DNA from: Lentisphaerota bacterium | GTDB lineage: Bacteria > Verrucomicrobiota > Lentisphaeria > Victivallales > Victivallaceae | DNA length: 64,000 nucleotides | Direction of reading: 5' to 3' | Assembly (NCBI GenBank): GCA_015061805.1 | Contig: SUVV01000006.1 | Location: 58,471-122,470, forward strand | In this document: positions 7,874 to 17,175 of the stretch, one piece after another | Position numbering within the stretch: position 1 is the first letter of the stretch | Layout of the letters: every line of letters starts with the position of its first letter | Notes under the pieces: generated by a model | What the model saw: only the letters and a program-made list of their open reading frames with translations | Databases searched by the model: none | What the model was told of the DNA's origin: nothing | Position numbers and translations under genes: made by a program

Positions 7874-9678
7874 TTCTGATCTCCAATATTGTTAAGTTTG
7901 CTGATTTCCATAAGCAGTTTCAAGCGGGCTTCCGGATCATTTTCTCCACGGAGCCGTTCAAGCAGATCGTTTTGGGAACACTGTTTGCGGATGCGGTGAA
8001 CTTCCGCGATCGCCTCCCGCATCGCCCGATCCGGATATTGAAAGCGTTCACTTTTGACCAGCAGACGGCTGATCTCCGGAGCAGGAGTCGTGATCAGAAG
8101 CGAATTCAATTCCGATGTCAGCATATCCATTTCATCATTGAGCGCACAATTTATCGCCAGATCAAGACCTTTTACCACCGGGTCGGATTTTTCCAGTTCA
8201 ACATCTTCCAATTCTCCGGCAATATATCTGGCACAATCGGCGGAACTCATTGCCAGATCCAGCAGCACCAGCAGAGCAACATGAGCCGGGTCTTTTCTGT
8301 TTTCCGGCTCCTGAGTTTTCACCGCCGGTACCGGAACCGCCGCCGGTTGAGGACGGTTGGCTTTGGCAATGGCTTTTTCGACTGCGGATTTTATGGCATT
8401 TACCGACACATCAAGCATTTTGGCAGTTGAATCGATATAGACCTCTAATTCGACCTGATCGGTGACCAGTTTAAGGTAGTCGGCAATAAACGCCGCCGCT
8501 CCGGCACGGCCGACCGGATTATCCATCGGAAAGCGTTCCGGCAAGACCTCCTGAAGCACGTCAAGCCACGGAACCGCATTTCCGACCAATTCCTCCAATG
8601 CCGCCGCTCCGTTTTTGCTGAATATTTCGTCCGGATCCTTTCCACCGGGTATCCGGATCACCTGCATATTGACCGAAAACGGGAGCAGTATTTCTGCCGC
8701 CCGCAACACCGCTTTCTGTCCGGCACTGTCCGCATCAAACGAAAGAAGAATATTGTTGGAGTAACGCCGGATCATCCGCGCCTGATCGGAAGTAAACGCC
8801 GTCCCCAGCGGAGCCACGGCACAATCGATACCTGCCCGGTGAAACGCAATGGCATCCAGCTGACCTTCGCAAAGGATCGCCTTTTTCAAACGCCCCATGC
8901 CCTGTCTTGCCTGCGGCAGAGCATAGAGCAGTTGTCCTTTATGAAACACCGGTGTATCCGGGGTGTTGACATATTTTCTGCCGTCAGCAGGTTTGGCCTC
9001 AAGGGTACGGGCGCTGAATCCTACCGGACGTCCCTGCTCATTTTCAATAGTAAAAGTCACCCGGTTCCGGAACTGATCAAAAACCCGCCCGGTCTCCTCT
9101 TTTTTACGGGCGACTCCGGCGAGCAGCAGTTCTTTTTCGGTAAAGCCCAGACGCTTTCCGTATTCGAGTCCGGCAGTCCAGCCATCCGGAGCCATACCGA
9201 TTTTGAATTTCTGAATGACATCCGGCGTTATACCGCGGTTTTTAAGATAGACCGCCCCCGGAGATGATGGATTATCGGCAAGGATGCGGCAGAAAAATCG
9301 GCTGAATTCGGCATTGACTGCCAACAGTCGTTCTCTTTCGCTCTGGCTTTCCCTGACTTTTCCGGTAAAGGCTTTCTCCGGGATGATCACACCGCACCGG
9401 GCGGCAAGTATCTGAGCGGCATTGACAAAATCGACATTTTCCTTGTCCATGAAAAACCGGAAAACATCCCCGCCTTTACCGCAGCCGAAGCAGTGATAAC
9501 TCTGCCGGGAAATATCGACATGAAACGACGGAGTTTTTTCCTGATGAAACGGACACAACCCCTTGAAACTTGAACCTCCGGAGCGCTTCAACTGCACTCC
9601 GAATGAGGAGATCACCTCGACAATATCACTGCGGGAACGGATCTCCTCAATAACATCCTTATTGAGATCAAGATTCAT
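7870..9678 (-). CDS. dnaG: DNA primase DnaG
   Basis: At 602 residues this is a normal primase length. The N-terminal CHC2 zinc ribbon is complete (Cys42, His45, Cys63, Cys66 in LCPFHQEKTPSF...YHCFGCGKGGD). It is followed by the DnaG catalytic core with the TOPRIM motifs CEGQLDAIAFHRAG and SFDADSAGQKA, and a more divergent C-terminal region that should contact the DnaB helicase. The enzyme makes RNA primers for lagging-strand replication. The usual rpsU-dnaG-rpoD operon is absent; dnaG sits between two lipoprotein genes. Confidence 0.97.
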   Translation of the reverse strand: MNLDLNKDVIEEIRSRSDIVEVISSFGVQLKRSGGSSFKGLCPFHQEKTPSFHVDISRQSYHCFGCGKGGDVFRFFMDKENVDFVNAAQILAARCGVIIPEKAFTGKVRESQSERERLLAVNAEFSRFFCRILADNPSSPGAVYLKNRGITPDVIQKFKIGMAPDGWTAGLEYGKRLGFTEKELLLAGVARKKEETGRVFDQFRNRVTFTIENEQGRPVGFSARTLEAKPADGRKYVNTPDTPVFHKGQLLYALPQARQGMGRLKKAILCEGQLDAIAFHRAGIDCAVAPLGTAFTSDQARMIRRYSNNILLSFDADSAGQKAVLRAAEILLPFSVNMQVIRIPGGKDPDEIFSKNGAAALEELVGNAVPWLDVLQEVLPERFPMDNPVGRAGAAAFIADYLKLVTDQVELEVYIDSTAKMLDVSVNAIKSAVEKAIAKANRPQPAAVPVPAVKTQEPENRKDPAHVALLVLLDLAMSSADCARYIAGELEDVELEKSDPVVKGLDLAINCALNDEMDMLTSELNSLLITTPAPEISRLLVKSERFQYPDRAMREAIAEVHRIRKQCSQNDLLERLRGENDPEARLKLLMEISKLNNIGDQK

Positions 9679-9682
9679 ATTA

Positions 9683-10426
9683 TCAACGTCCGTTCAAGGT
9701 ACGGATACGCAACCGGGCATATTCTCTGGCGGCAGGATTTCTCCGTCCGGCAGAAGTCGCAGAATAAATGGTGTAAAGCCGAACTGCATATTTGCGGTCA
9801 AGATTGTTGGAATCGATCGTCCGGGCAATGTTGAACAGAAGTCCGAAATCACTCAAGCCATTGACCGCACTTTTCAACGCTGCGAGGGCTTCCTGGCGTT
9901 TACCGTGCAGAAGCAGACACTTGCCGAGCTGATAATTGAGAATATTGTTTTTGGCATATTCCGGATGTTTTTTGAGTTGATTGATATGCTGAAGCACATT
10001 TTTGTATTTCAGTTCGGTTCCGAGGTTGCAGAGCAGGATCAGAGTAGAAACATTGGAGGGCTCACGCAAATTGGCTTCGGTCAGCGTTTCATAAGCATTA
10101 CGGCGGTGAAGCGGACGCTGCGCCTGAAGCCGGCCTTTGGTATAGAGCGCGGCAAAACTGTCCGGGTATTCTGCCGAAACCGCCGAAGCGATATCCAACG
10201 CCTTGTCCAGATCACCATCTTTTTCATATTTAAGAGCCTGCAGCAAGCGGGCGGAACTGTTATCCGGGTTGTTTTTCAAAACCTCATTGATCAGACTTTC
10301 CGCTCTGGCGAAATCGCCGTTGGCGAACTCTTTTACCGCGTTATTCAGTTTGGTGTTGTCTGACTCTTTTTTGCCGCATCCGCAGCAAAGTATCAGCAGT
10401 GCCGACAGGATCATCAAATTTCTCAT
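9683..10426 (-). CDS. TPR-repeat lipoprotein
   Basis: The best start is the ATG at 10426, because it places a signal peptide and lipobox (LCCGC) at the N-terminus; the longer frame reading would add 28 unlikely residues and overlap the upstream gene. The 247-residue product then shows helical repeats of TPR type (NGDFARAESLINEVLKNNP, then DGDLDKALDIASAVSAEYP). TPR lipoproteins usually act as scaffolds in envelope assembly. It lies 4 bp upstream of dnaG and may share its transcript. Confidence 0.7.
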   Translation of the reverse strand: MRNLMILSALLILCCGCGKKESDNTKLNNAVKEFANGDFARAESLINEVLKNNPDNSSARLLQALKYEKDGDLDKALDIASAVSAEYPDSFAALYTKGRLQAQRPLHRRNAYETLTEANLREPSNVSTLILLCNLGTELKYKNVLQHINQLKKHPEYAKNNILNYQLGKCLLLHGKRQEALAALKSAVNGLSDFGLLFNIARTIDSNNLDRKYAVRLYTIYSATSAGRRNPAAREYARLRIRTLNGR

Positions 10427-10454
10427 AACCACTTCATCTTCCCCGTATATAAAA

Positions 10455-11297
10455 TTATTTTTTCCGCAATTTCCGAATTCCCAGCAAGGCGACATAGACC
10501 ACGCCTGCAAAGACCACGATCGTGGGACCGGAGGGCAAACTGAATAACGAACTTACCACCAACCCGGCCACCACAAAAAGCGCGTTGAATACCGCACTCA
10601 TTATCATCATGCTTTTCAACCGGACGGTACAGCATCCGGCGGCCGCCGCCGGCAAAGTCAGCAAGGCGATGACCAGCATGATACCAACCAGATTTATCAA
10701 CAATACTATCGTCACGGCAGTAAGCGCCAGCATGGCAAGATAGATCAGATTTCCCCGGATACCGCGCAGTCCGGCAAAGGTATTGTCAAAGAGCATTGCC
10801 AGCAGTTGCGGGAAAAATACTGTTACCGGCACCAGTACGATCAGATCCAATCCCAGGGTAAGGTAGAGATCATGCTGTGAGAGCAGCAATATATTTCCGA
10901 AAAGGTAACTCTGCCAGTCGACATATCCCGGAGTGTGGTCGAGAAACAGCAATCCTACCGACATCCCGAGAGCCCAGACCGCACCGATAACGGTATCTTC
11001 GCGTTCTTTGGCGGTAATGCTGACAATTCCGACGGTCAGCGCGGCGATCAGAGCTCCAGCCAACGCGCCGCCGGAAGCTGTGACAAACGCAAGACCGCAT
11101 GCCCGCTGGAGAAACAGCGCAAGTCCGAAACCGCCCAGAGCCGCATGAGCGCTGGCACCGGCAAGAGAAGATATTCTCCGGGTAACAACCAGAGTACCGA
11201 TAACGCCGAGCGCCGGAGAGATCAGCAGTCCGACCAGTACGGCAAAACGCAAAAATCCCCATTCCGGAGCAAAGAGCATAGTATTGATATCGATCAT
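10455..11297 (-). CDS. znuB: Zinc/manganese ABC transporter permease (ZnuB-like)
   Basis: The 280-residue protein has about eight membrane segments and fits the ABC-3 permease family (ZnuB/MntB), including the SALGVIGTLVVTRRISSLAG region and a central GNILLLS segment that precedes the ATPase-contact loop. Its start overlaps the ATPase stop by 4 bp. With the ATPase and the His-rich binding protein upstream it completes a high-affinity importer. Zinc is preferred over manganese because of the His-rich loop in the binding protein. Confidence 0.88.
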   Translation of the reverse strand: MIDINTMLFAPEWGFLRFAVLVGLLISPALGVIGTLVVTRRISSLAGASAHAALGGFGLALFLQRACGLAFVTASGGALAGALIAALTVGIVSITAKEREDTVIGAVWALGMSVGLLFLDHTPGYVDWQSYLFGNILLLSQHDLYLTLGLDLIVLVPVTVFFPQLLAMLFDNTFAGLRGIRGNLIYLAMLALTAVTIVLLINLVGIMLVIALLTLPAAAAGCCTVRLKSMMIMSAVFNALFVVAGLVVSSLFSLPSGPTIVVFAGVVYVALLGIRKLRKK

Positions 11298-12082
11298 TTA
11301 CCCTCCCCTTCGCAATGGCAGAAGCATGAATGATCGTGCTTGATCAAATTCATACTGTGATGATAGATCTCATTGGCAGTCTCCGCAGTAAATTCCGCCG
11401 GCAGATGGGTCGCCACCTGACGGTTGACACAGATAATGAGATCGGTTTCCCGGTTGACGAAACCGAGATCGTGAGAAACGGTGATCACGGTCATCCGCTT
11501 ACGAAGCTGTTCCAAAATACCGTAAAACTGTTCTTCGGCACCGGGGTCGATATTGGCAGTAGGTTCATCCAGCAGCAGCAGTTCAGGTTCTCCGGCAAGC
11601 GCACGGGCGATCAGCACCCGCTGGCGCTGTCCGCCGGAAAGTCCGGCAAAGTTGCGCTCCGCCAGATCAGCGATACCCAGTTCAGCCAGAACTTCAAGCG
11701 CATAATTGCGGTCGGCTTTACTGTGACGGAAAAACACCCGGTTGGAAACTCTGCCCATCAGGGTCACTTCCAAAGCACTCACCGGAAATGCCGCATCCAA
11801 CTGATGATACTGGGGCATGTAGCCGATGCGCCGCCGGGATTCCGAAGGTGATTTGCCGAAAATGCGAACCTTGCCGCGTTCGGGAACGAGAATGCCGAGC
11901 AAAAGTTTCAGCAGAGTACTTTTGCCGCCGCCGTTGGGGCCGACAATACATCCGGAAACGCCCGGCATGATCTTCAAACAGGCATTGTCGATCACCAATT
12001 CTCCGGAACTGTAGGAAAAGTCGACATTATTCAGTTCAACCACCGGCTCTTCAGCGCAGGAACCGCAGGAGCATCCCATCAT
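11294..12082 (-). CDS. znuC: Zinc ABC transporter ATP-binding protein (ZnuC-like) with Cys/His-rich tails
   Basis: The ABC core is intact: Walker A GPNGGGKST, signature LSGGQRQRV, Walker B LLLLDEPTA and a His switch (VSHDLG). It is 262 residues, a little longer than usual, because both ends carry metal-ligand-like tails: an N-terminal MMGCSCGSCAEE and a C-terminal HDHSCFCHCEGEGK. ZnuC proteins generally have no such termini. The tails could sense or buffer zinc on the cytosolic side; that is inference. It overlaps znuA and znuB by 4 bp each. Confidence 0.9.
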   Translation of the reverse strand: MMGCSCGSCAEEPVVELNNVDFSYSSGELVIDNACLKIMPGVSGCIVGPNGGGKSTLLKLLLGILVPERGKVRIFGKSPSESRRRIGYMPQYHQLDAAFPVSALEVTLMGRVSNRVFFRHSKADRNYALEVLAELGIADLAERNFAGLSGGQRQRVLIARALAGEPELLLLDEPTANIDPGAEEQFYGILEQLRKRMTVITVSHDLGFVNRETDLIICVNRQVATHLPAEFTAETANEIYHHSMNLIKHDHSCFCHCEGEGK

Positions 12083-12981
12083 TCACCTCCCCCGAAACCT
12101 TGTGCAATGGCATCGGTCATCGCCTTGAAATTCCCCGGCAGATCGTAAGCCAGCGGGTCCAGCGGCAACGCCTTGCCGCCGATCCGGCGGGCGAGTTCTC
12201 CGGCAAGCCGCGGATTGAACTGCTTCTGCACGAAAACAACTTTTATATTCTCTTTTTCCGCTTTGCTGATAACATTTGCCAACTGAACAGCGGTCATCTC
12301 GCGGCCATTGATCTCCAACGGACACTGCCGCAGTTTTACCGCATCGGCGAAATATCCGAATGCCGGATGATAAACCAGAAATTCCCGCCCGGCATAGGGA
12401 GCAAGGCGTTTTTTCATATCTGCATCAGCAGCGTTGAACTGCTGTTTGAGTTTTTCTGAATTAGCGTGATAAAAAGCGCGGTTTTCCGGATCGGCCTCGC
12501 TCATGGCGCTGCAGATGGCTTCACCGATGATCACCGCGTTGACCGGAGAAAGCCAAACGTGCGGGTCAAGACTTTCCTCGCCGTGGTGATGATGATCTTC
12601 ACCGTGACCGTCGCAGCTGCCGTGACCGTCATCAAATGGACGCCGTTTGATATTGGCAGAAACATCAACGATTTTCACCGTATCCGGCAGACTTTTCACG
12701 GCATTGTTTTCAAAATTCATTCCGGTAGTGAAAAAGAACTTTGCCCGTCCGGCGTTGCGGACATCGGCCGGACGCGGCGAATAATCATGCGGACTGCGCC
12801 CCTCCGGAAGCATGGAGGAAATCTTGAATTTGCCGCCGCCGATCTGTTCAGCAATAAACGCCACCGGAGGCAAACCGCAAACTGCGGTTTTTTCATCAGA
12901 TGCACTTTTTTCCGTTTGTCCGCACCCGATGCAGAGCAGAAGCATTGCGGCAGCAATCACCGTATTCAGTTTTGACAGCAT
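12079..12981 (-). CDS. znuA: Zinc-binding lipoprotein of the ABC importer (ZnuA-like)
   Basis: This 300-residue cluster A-I binding protein has a lipoprotein signal (LLLCIGC), the SPHDYSPRP motif with a metal-ligand His, a His/Asp-rich flexible loop (GHGEDHHHHGEE), and LDPHVWLSP with a second ligand His. YHPAFGYFA supplies a third. The His-rich loop is the hallmark of zinc-specific members. It is the first gene of the znuA-znuC-znuB operon and has a clear promoter and candidate operator upstream. Confidence 0.92.
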   Translation of the reverse strand: MLSKLNTVIAAAMLLLCIGCGQTEKSASDEKTAVCGLPPVAFIAEQIGGGKFKISSMLPEGRSPHDYSPRPADVRNAGRAKFFFTTGMNFENNAVKSLPDTVKIVDVSANIKRRPFDDGHGSCDGHGEDHHHHGEESLDPHVWLSPVNAVIIGEAICSAMSEADPENRAFYHANSEKLKQQFNAADADMKKRLAPYAGREFLVYHPAFGYFADAVKLRQCPLEINGREMTAVQLANVISKAEKENIKVVFVQKQFNPRLAGELARRIGGKALPLDPLAYDLPGNFKAMTDAIAQGFGGGE

Positions 12982-12997
12982 AAATCAGTCCTTTTCA

Positions 12998-13051
12998 TTA
13001 TTCTTCAATGTTCAACCTGAAGAATATAACACCTTTTCGCTCTCAAGTCAA
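12998..13051 (-). promoter_or_regulatory. Promoter and inverted-repeat operator of the znu operon
   Basis: On the minus strand, TTGACT (13046-13051) and TATATT (13023-13028) are separated by exactly 17 bp. A perfect inverted repeat ATTCTTCA-N10-TGAAGAAT (13000-13007 and 13018-13025) overlaps the -10 and the expected transcription start. That position suits a repressor, and a Zur-type regulator would make sense for a zinc importer. The sequence is not a textbook Zur box, so the regulator is unassigned. Confidence 0.65.
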
Positions 13052-13068
13052 GAGTATTTTGCAACAAA

Positions 13069-15093
13069 TCATTGATTTAACGCCGCAAGGTCGATCTCGA
13101 AAGATGTTCCGTTGACCGTAACCGAGAAACGTTTTTGCCCTAAAGCCCTGATCTCCGGGAGCGCGCCATTTTTGCGAACCGGGATAAGAAGAGTTGCAAA
13201 CGTGAAGTTTTTCTGCTGTTCCGCACTCATCATCACAGTAGTCGCCTTGTGGCGGGTCAAATCGTTTCTGCCGATAAACCATCCTGCCATAAGCGGCTTG
13301 CGCCGACCGGATGCGGTGGAAACTTTCAGTTTTTCCGGGAAAAGCGGAACAATGAGTATATCGTATTCATAACCGTCATAATCCGAAATCACCGCGCCGG
13401 GGAATTGACGCACCTTGCGGGTCTTGATCGTATTCAACTGAAAACGCAATTCGTAATCATGCAATTTGCCGTCAGCAGACTTCAGATGATCGACCACACA
13501 GAAAAATTCCGGTTTGCAGAACCGCACTTCACGGGTGTGGACAGCCGGCTTGAAAAGAGGAATATTTTTTTCATCATCGGTACCGTCAAACTTATTCAAG
13601 CCGAAACTTTCAGTATAACGGCATCTGGCATAATCAAAATTTTCATTGCTGATAAACTTGGCATCTATCGGTTTGGTCACTCTTTTCGGCAGATAACGCA
13701 TCTGCCCCATACCATCGACCAGCACGGTATTGTGATCTGCCGCCGAACGGCCGTACCAACGGAATGGACTGAATTCATATTGTCCACCGCCGTCATCACA
13801 GATCAACTCTTCACACCCTTTGCAGATGTTGATATTGAGTTTGTCCCAATGCTGGTGCCCCATTCCGATCGGTCCGACGTCAAAACAGCAATAGAGTGAA
13901 TCTTTATCCCAGTTGGAACGCATTGCAATAAATCCGGCATAGGGCAGAAATCTGGATGCCGTCGGCACATCAGAAGGAGCATTGCCCGCTTTGCGCTCGG
14001 ATGCGATCCACTTGAACTGTTGATTTTCCGGAAAATTTTCCAATGCGTTTTTGAAAATCTCCGGCAAATGCGTGGTGTAACAATCGTTGGTTCTCGGTGC
14101 GGTCAATCCCGGAGTGGCAAGAGCGATATATGATTCAAAGCCGGCTTCAAAATCTTTCATCAACTTTTCAGGTAGTTCGTTCATTCTTCCGGAGATTTGA
14201 GCCTGATCGATAAAATTTTTGGCGGTACTCAAGCTGACCAGCAGATAATCCGGTGACAACTCATCATGCATGCCGTCCGGCAGCATCTGACCGCAAAACG
14301 CTTTGCCGAAAACTTTGACAGCATACGCCCGCCAGGATTGGGATTTTTTGAATTCCGGAAACTCCGAAGCAAAAGTATAGACTCCGGACATCTCCATCAG
14401 CAGCCAATTAGTGCGTTTTTTGTGATTACAGCGCAAAAATTCAGCTTGCTCATACATCGAAGCCAACATCAGACAAAGCGTTTCATCACTGAAACAAGCG
14501 GATTTCCTGAATACTTCAAATGCTGCGGGCCAGGCGTAAAGCAAACGGATACCGGCATCGATAGTACGCCAGGTATTGTGGCTTCCGGGACCGGCAAGCG
14601 CCTGCTTTTTATCAGCCTGAAACATCCATGATGCGACCTGTTGTTCAAATGCTTTGGCATAACGCTCGTCTCCGCTGTTCTGATAACAGCGGGAGATGTC
14701 ATGCCAGAAAGCCATTCTTCCGAACTGCCAGAGCCACTCATTATTGACCGGTTTATTTTCCCACGTCGGATTGAATATCCAATTCACTCCATCATTGAAC
14801 TGCCACGGGATATTGATCACCGTAAAATCATTACGGCTCGCCCGGTCAGCAGTTTCAACAGAAAAATTCCGGCTCTTGATCTTTGCCTGCAGATAACGGG
14901 AATCCGGACGATTACGGTAATATCCGGCAATCTCCCGGATCATAGCGTTTTCGTCCTTTTGATGAACGGCGTTCAAATAGGCATCGCCAATGCTCTTTCC
15001 GTCGATTTCAGCAAAAAGCAATTTCAGCATCTCGCTGCGTTTGACATAATAATTTCCGGCAACCGCGGCAGAGGTGATACAAGCGACACCCAT
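13069..15093 (-). CDS. Heparinase II/III-like polysaccharide lyase family protein
   Basis: I prefer the ATG at 15093 (MGVACITSAAVAG), which has AAGGA eight bases upstream, over the TTG two codons earlier; this gives 674 residues. The N-terminal half is an alpha/alpha toroid of the alginate-lyase/heparinase type with DGMHDELSPDY. The second half is the heparinase II/III-like beta-sandwich, with GHQHWDKLNI and DHNTVLVDG. Such lyases (PL12, PL15, PL17 and relatives) cleave uronic-acid polysaccharides by beta-elimination. The substrate is not predictable. The hydrophobic N-terminus may be a short signal peptide. It is the last gene of the operon with the two paralogues upstream. Confidence 0.8.
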   Translation of the reverse strand: MGVACITSAAVAGNYYVKRSEMLKLLFAEIDGKSIGDAYLNAVHQKDENAMIREIAGYYRNRPDSRYLQAKIKSRNFSVETADRASRNDFTVINIPWQFNDGVNWIFNPTWENKPVNNEWLWQFGRMAFWHDISRCYQNSGDERYAKAFEQQVASWMFQADKKQALAGPGSHNTWRTIDAGIRLLYAWPAAFEVFRKSACFSDETLCLMLASMYEQAEFLRCNHKKRTNWLLMEMSGVYTFASEFPEFKKSQSWRAYAVKVFGKAFCGQMLPDGMHDELSPDYLLVSLSTAKNFIDQAQISGRMNELPEKLMKDFEAGFESYIALATPGLTAPRTNDCYTTHLPEIFKNALENFPENQQFKWIASERKAGNAPSDVPTASRFLPYAGFIAMRSNWDKDSLYCCFDVGPIGMGHQHWDKLNINICKGCEELICDDGGGQYEFSPFRWYGRSAADHNTVLVDGMGQMRYLPKRVTKPIDAKFISNENFDYARCRYTESFGLNKFDGTDDEKNIPLFKPAVHTREVRFCKPEFFCVVDHLKSADGKLHDYELRFQLNTIKTRKVRQFPGAVISDYDGYEYDILIVPLFPEKLKVSTASGRRKPLMAGWFIGRNDLTRHKATTVMMSAEQQKNFTFATLLIPVRKNGALPEIRALGQKRFSVTVNGTSFEIDLAALNQ

Positions 15094-15118
15094 GATCAAA
15101 ATCCTTGTTTAACATTAA

Positions 15119-17170
15119 TTACTTTATGCGGAGGATCGCCACGCCGTAGCAGGGCAAGGCAACATCAGCAGCAACAGAACCGGCACAGCAGCGTTTGAAA
15201 TCAACCGATTTCCACTTGCCGTCGTCACCGAGCATTTCGATTTTTTCTGATTTATTCAATTTGATCTGAAGTTTTTCGATGGGGTCATAGCCGAGGTTGC
15301 AAACCATGAGCAGCATGGAATTATCAGCGGCTTTGCGTTTGATCGACATGACCGGGGTATCGTTCAGAATGGCACCCTGAACGACTTCAGCATCAAGTTT
15401 TTCCAGCAGATAGATCATCCAGTCTTTGCGGGGCTTGCCGGCGCGGAGAGTGAAGTGTTCATCGCTGCAGAAAGCAACCGTCATGATCTTGCCGCCGAGG
15501 GAGTTTTCAAACAGCACCGAACCGGGGACGACCCGGCGGCGGTCGCCTTCGGGCGCATAGGCGGTACCATTGATATCGGTCAGGACTTTGGCTTTCGGGG
15601 ATTTGACAACCAGCTGCGGAGCGCCTTTCCAACTGCGGGTGTAGATGTAAGCATTGCGGTCTTTGTATACCTCGGAGGTGTAGAAGCACTCCGGAGTGCG
15701 GGTTTCGACCCCCATGTATTTGGAAAATCCGCGTTTGCAAAGTTCAACAGCGGCGGCGCCGTCGATGAACATTTTGTTTTTGAACATCGCCATGATCTGC
15801 TCATCGGTCAGACGGGAAACGGCATAAGCGCCGCGCAGAGAGTAAACGCCGTCATGTTCAAAACGGACTTCGCCGCAGTACGGAATACCGTAAATACCCA
15901 TGTAGTACGCCCAGTTTTCTTTTTCCATGGGGAGAACCGGGGTGTAATTGGTCGTCGAGTGCAGCAGGTGCTGGCTGATATATCCGGGAACATAGACACC
16001 GCCGTCGGTGCTTCCCTGAACCGCCTCAAACAGCGCAGGATAGAATTTGGAATATTTTTCCAGAATATCGGTATAACAACGGTTGACCTTCCAGATACCG
16101 GACTTGGTGGAGTTGACGTACCAGAGTTTGGAACCTTTCAGACCGTTGAAGATTGCGGAAGCAAGTTTGGCATGCATACTGACTGCCGATTTGCTGTGCG
16201 GAGCATGGGGGAAAGTATCGCTTTCGTCAAAGAGTGACGGGATCGCATCAAAATGCTTGCGGTAGATCTGGGTCTTGAGGACATTGTAAGCGAATTCACG
16301 CGGAGATTCCTCAACGTAATGAGCGTTGCAGATACGCATCATGTGCGGCTGACCTTTGGCGGCAAATTCGCGGGTGACGTCGAAATAGTGGTGATATTCA
16401 CCGCCGGGGCAGCAGGTTCCGCCGGGGATGGAGGGATCGACCGAATTGATGCCTTCGCGGATGAGTCTGCCGATATTGGCAACACCTTCGCGGCGCAGGA
16501 TTTCGTAGTTGATATAGACCTGATCGGTGTTTTTGGCATTCATAACCGCCTGACGGTACTCTTCCGGACTCTTGAAGTTGCCTTTGAAGCGGCGGTTGTA
16601 TTCCGCGACATGCAGTTTACAAAAGCACTCTCTGCCGCCGTTGTTGGAACGGATATCGTCATCGCCGAGGACGAAGAAGGGCTTTTCCGCCGCGACTTTC
16701 GCTCCGACCGTACGGATGTATTCGGCAAAGAGCGGATTGAGCGCACAGAAGCGGGAGGCTTTCTGAGTGGAAGTATAGGTGCGGGTCCACCCCTTGACAA
16801 CCACCGTCGGATTGATCACATGACCGAGGATCGCCTGAATAAGGATACCGAATTTTATCGGATGACCGGCAAGACCGGCTTTGATCTTACGGTAACTTGC
16901 GACAGAATCTTCCAAGTGCTTGTACGGTTCACTATTCCGCGGATTGAGCGGCATACTGTAGAGGACAGTATCGATACCGGTTCGTTTGTAAAATTCAATA
17001 ATGTCCCTGACGGCAATATCTTCTTTGCCGATCGCAGGCGGAACGATATTCCACATATTGAATTTATTGGTCAGATAGTCATAGCGCCCTTCCGGTTTGG
17101 CAACGACCTGTTTAGAGGCGCATCCGGAAACCAGCGCCAATACAGCCAGCAGCAACAGAGTTCTTTTCAT
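15119..17170 (-). CDS. Lipoprotein paralogue of an unnamed ~660-residue family, glycoside-hydrolase-like
   Basis: The 683-residue product begins with a signal and lipobox (LALVSGC, then AS), so it should be lipid-anchored. The rest is collinear with the next gene upstream. Shared blocks include GILIQ(A/S)ILGHV, FCxLxP, EKPFF(V/I)LGDDDIRS, a CFC/CFCELH block, SVDPSIPGG, MRICNAxYVE, DESDTFPH and a late PRKDWxIxLxE. The fold looks like an alpha/beta barrel followed by beta domains, as in GH-A hydrolases; the acids in LGDDDIR and DESDTFPH are catalytic candidates. I know no characterised member. It lies 6 bp downstream of its paralogue and 26 bp upstream of the heparinase-like gene. Confidence 0.75.
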   Translation of the reverse strand: MKRTLLLLAVLALVSGCASKQVVAKPEGRYDYLTNKFNMWNIVPPAIGKEDIAVRDIIEFYKRTGIDTVLYSMPLNPRNSEPYKHLEDSVASYRKIKAGLAGHPIKFGILIQAILGHVINPTVVVKGWTRTYTSTQKASRFCALNPLFAEYIRTVGAKVAAEKPFFVLGDDDIRSNNGGRECFCKLHVAEYNRRFKGNFKSPEEYRQAVMNAKNTDQVYINYEILRREGVANIGRLIREGINSVDPSIPGGTCCPGGEYHHYFDVTREFAAKGQPHMMRICNAHYVEESPREFAYNVLKTQIYRKHFDAIPSLFDESDTFPHAPHSKSAVSMHAKLASAIFNGLKGSKLWYVNSTKSGIWKVNRCYTDILEKYSKFYPALFEAVQGSTDGGVYVPGYISQHLLHSTTNYTPVLPMEKENWAYYMGIYGIPYCGEVRFEHDGVYSLRGAYAVSRLTDEQIMAMFKNKMFIDGAAAVELCKRGFSKYMGVETRTPECFYTSEVYKDRNAYIYTRSWKGAPQLVVKSPKAKVLTDINGTAYAPEGDRRRVVPGSVLFENSLGGKIMTVAFCSDEHFTLRAGKPRKDWMIYLLEKLDAEVVQGAILNDTPVMSIKRKAADNSMLLMVCNLGYDPIEKLQIKLNKSEKIEMLGDDGKWKSVDFKRCCAGSVAADVALPCYGVAILRIK

Positions 17171-17175
17171 TTATA

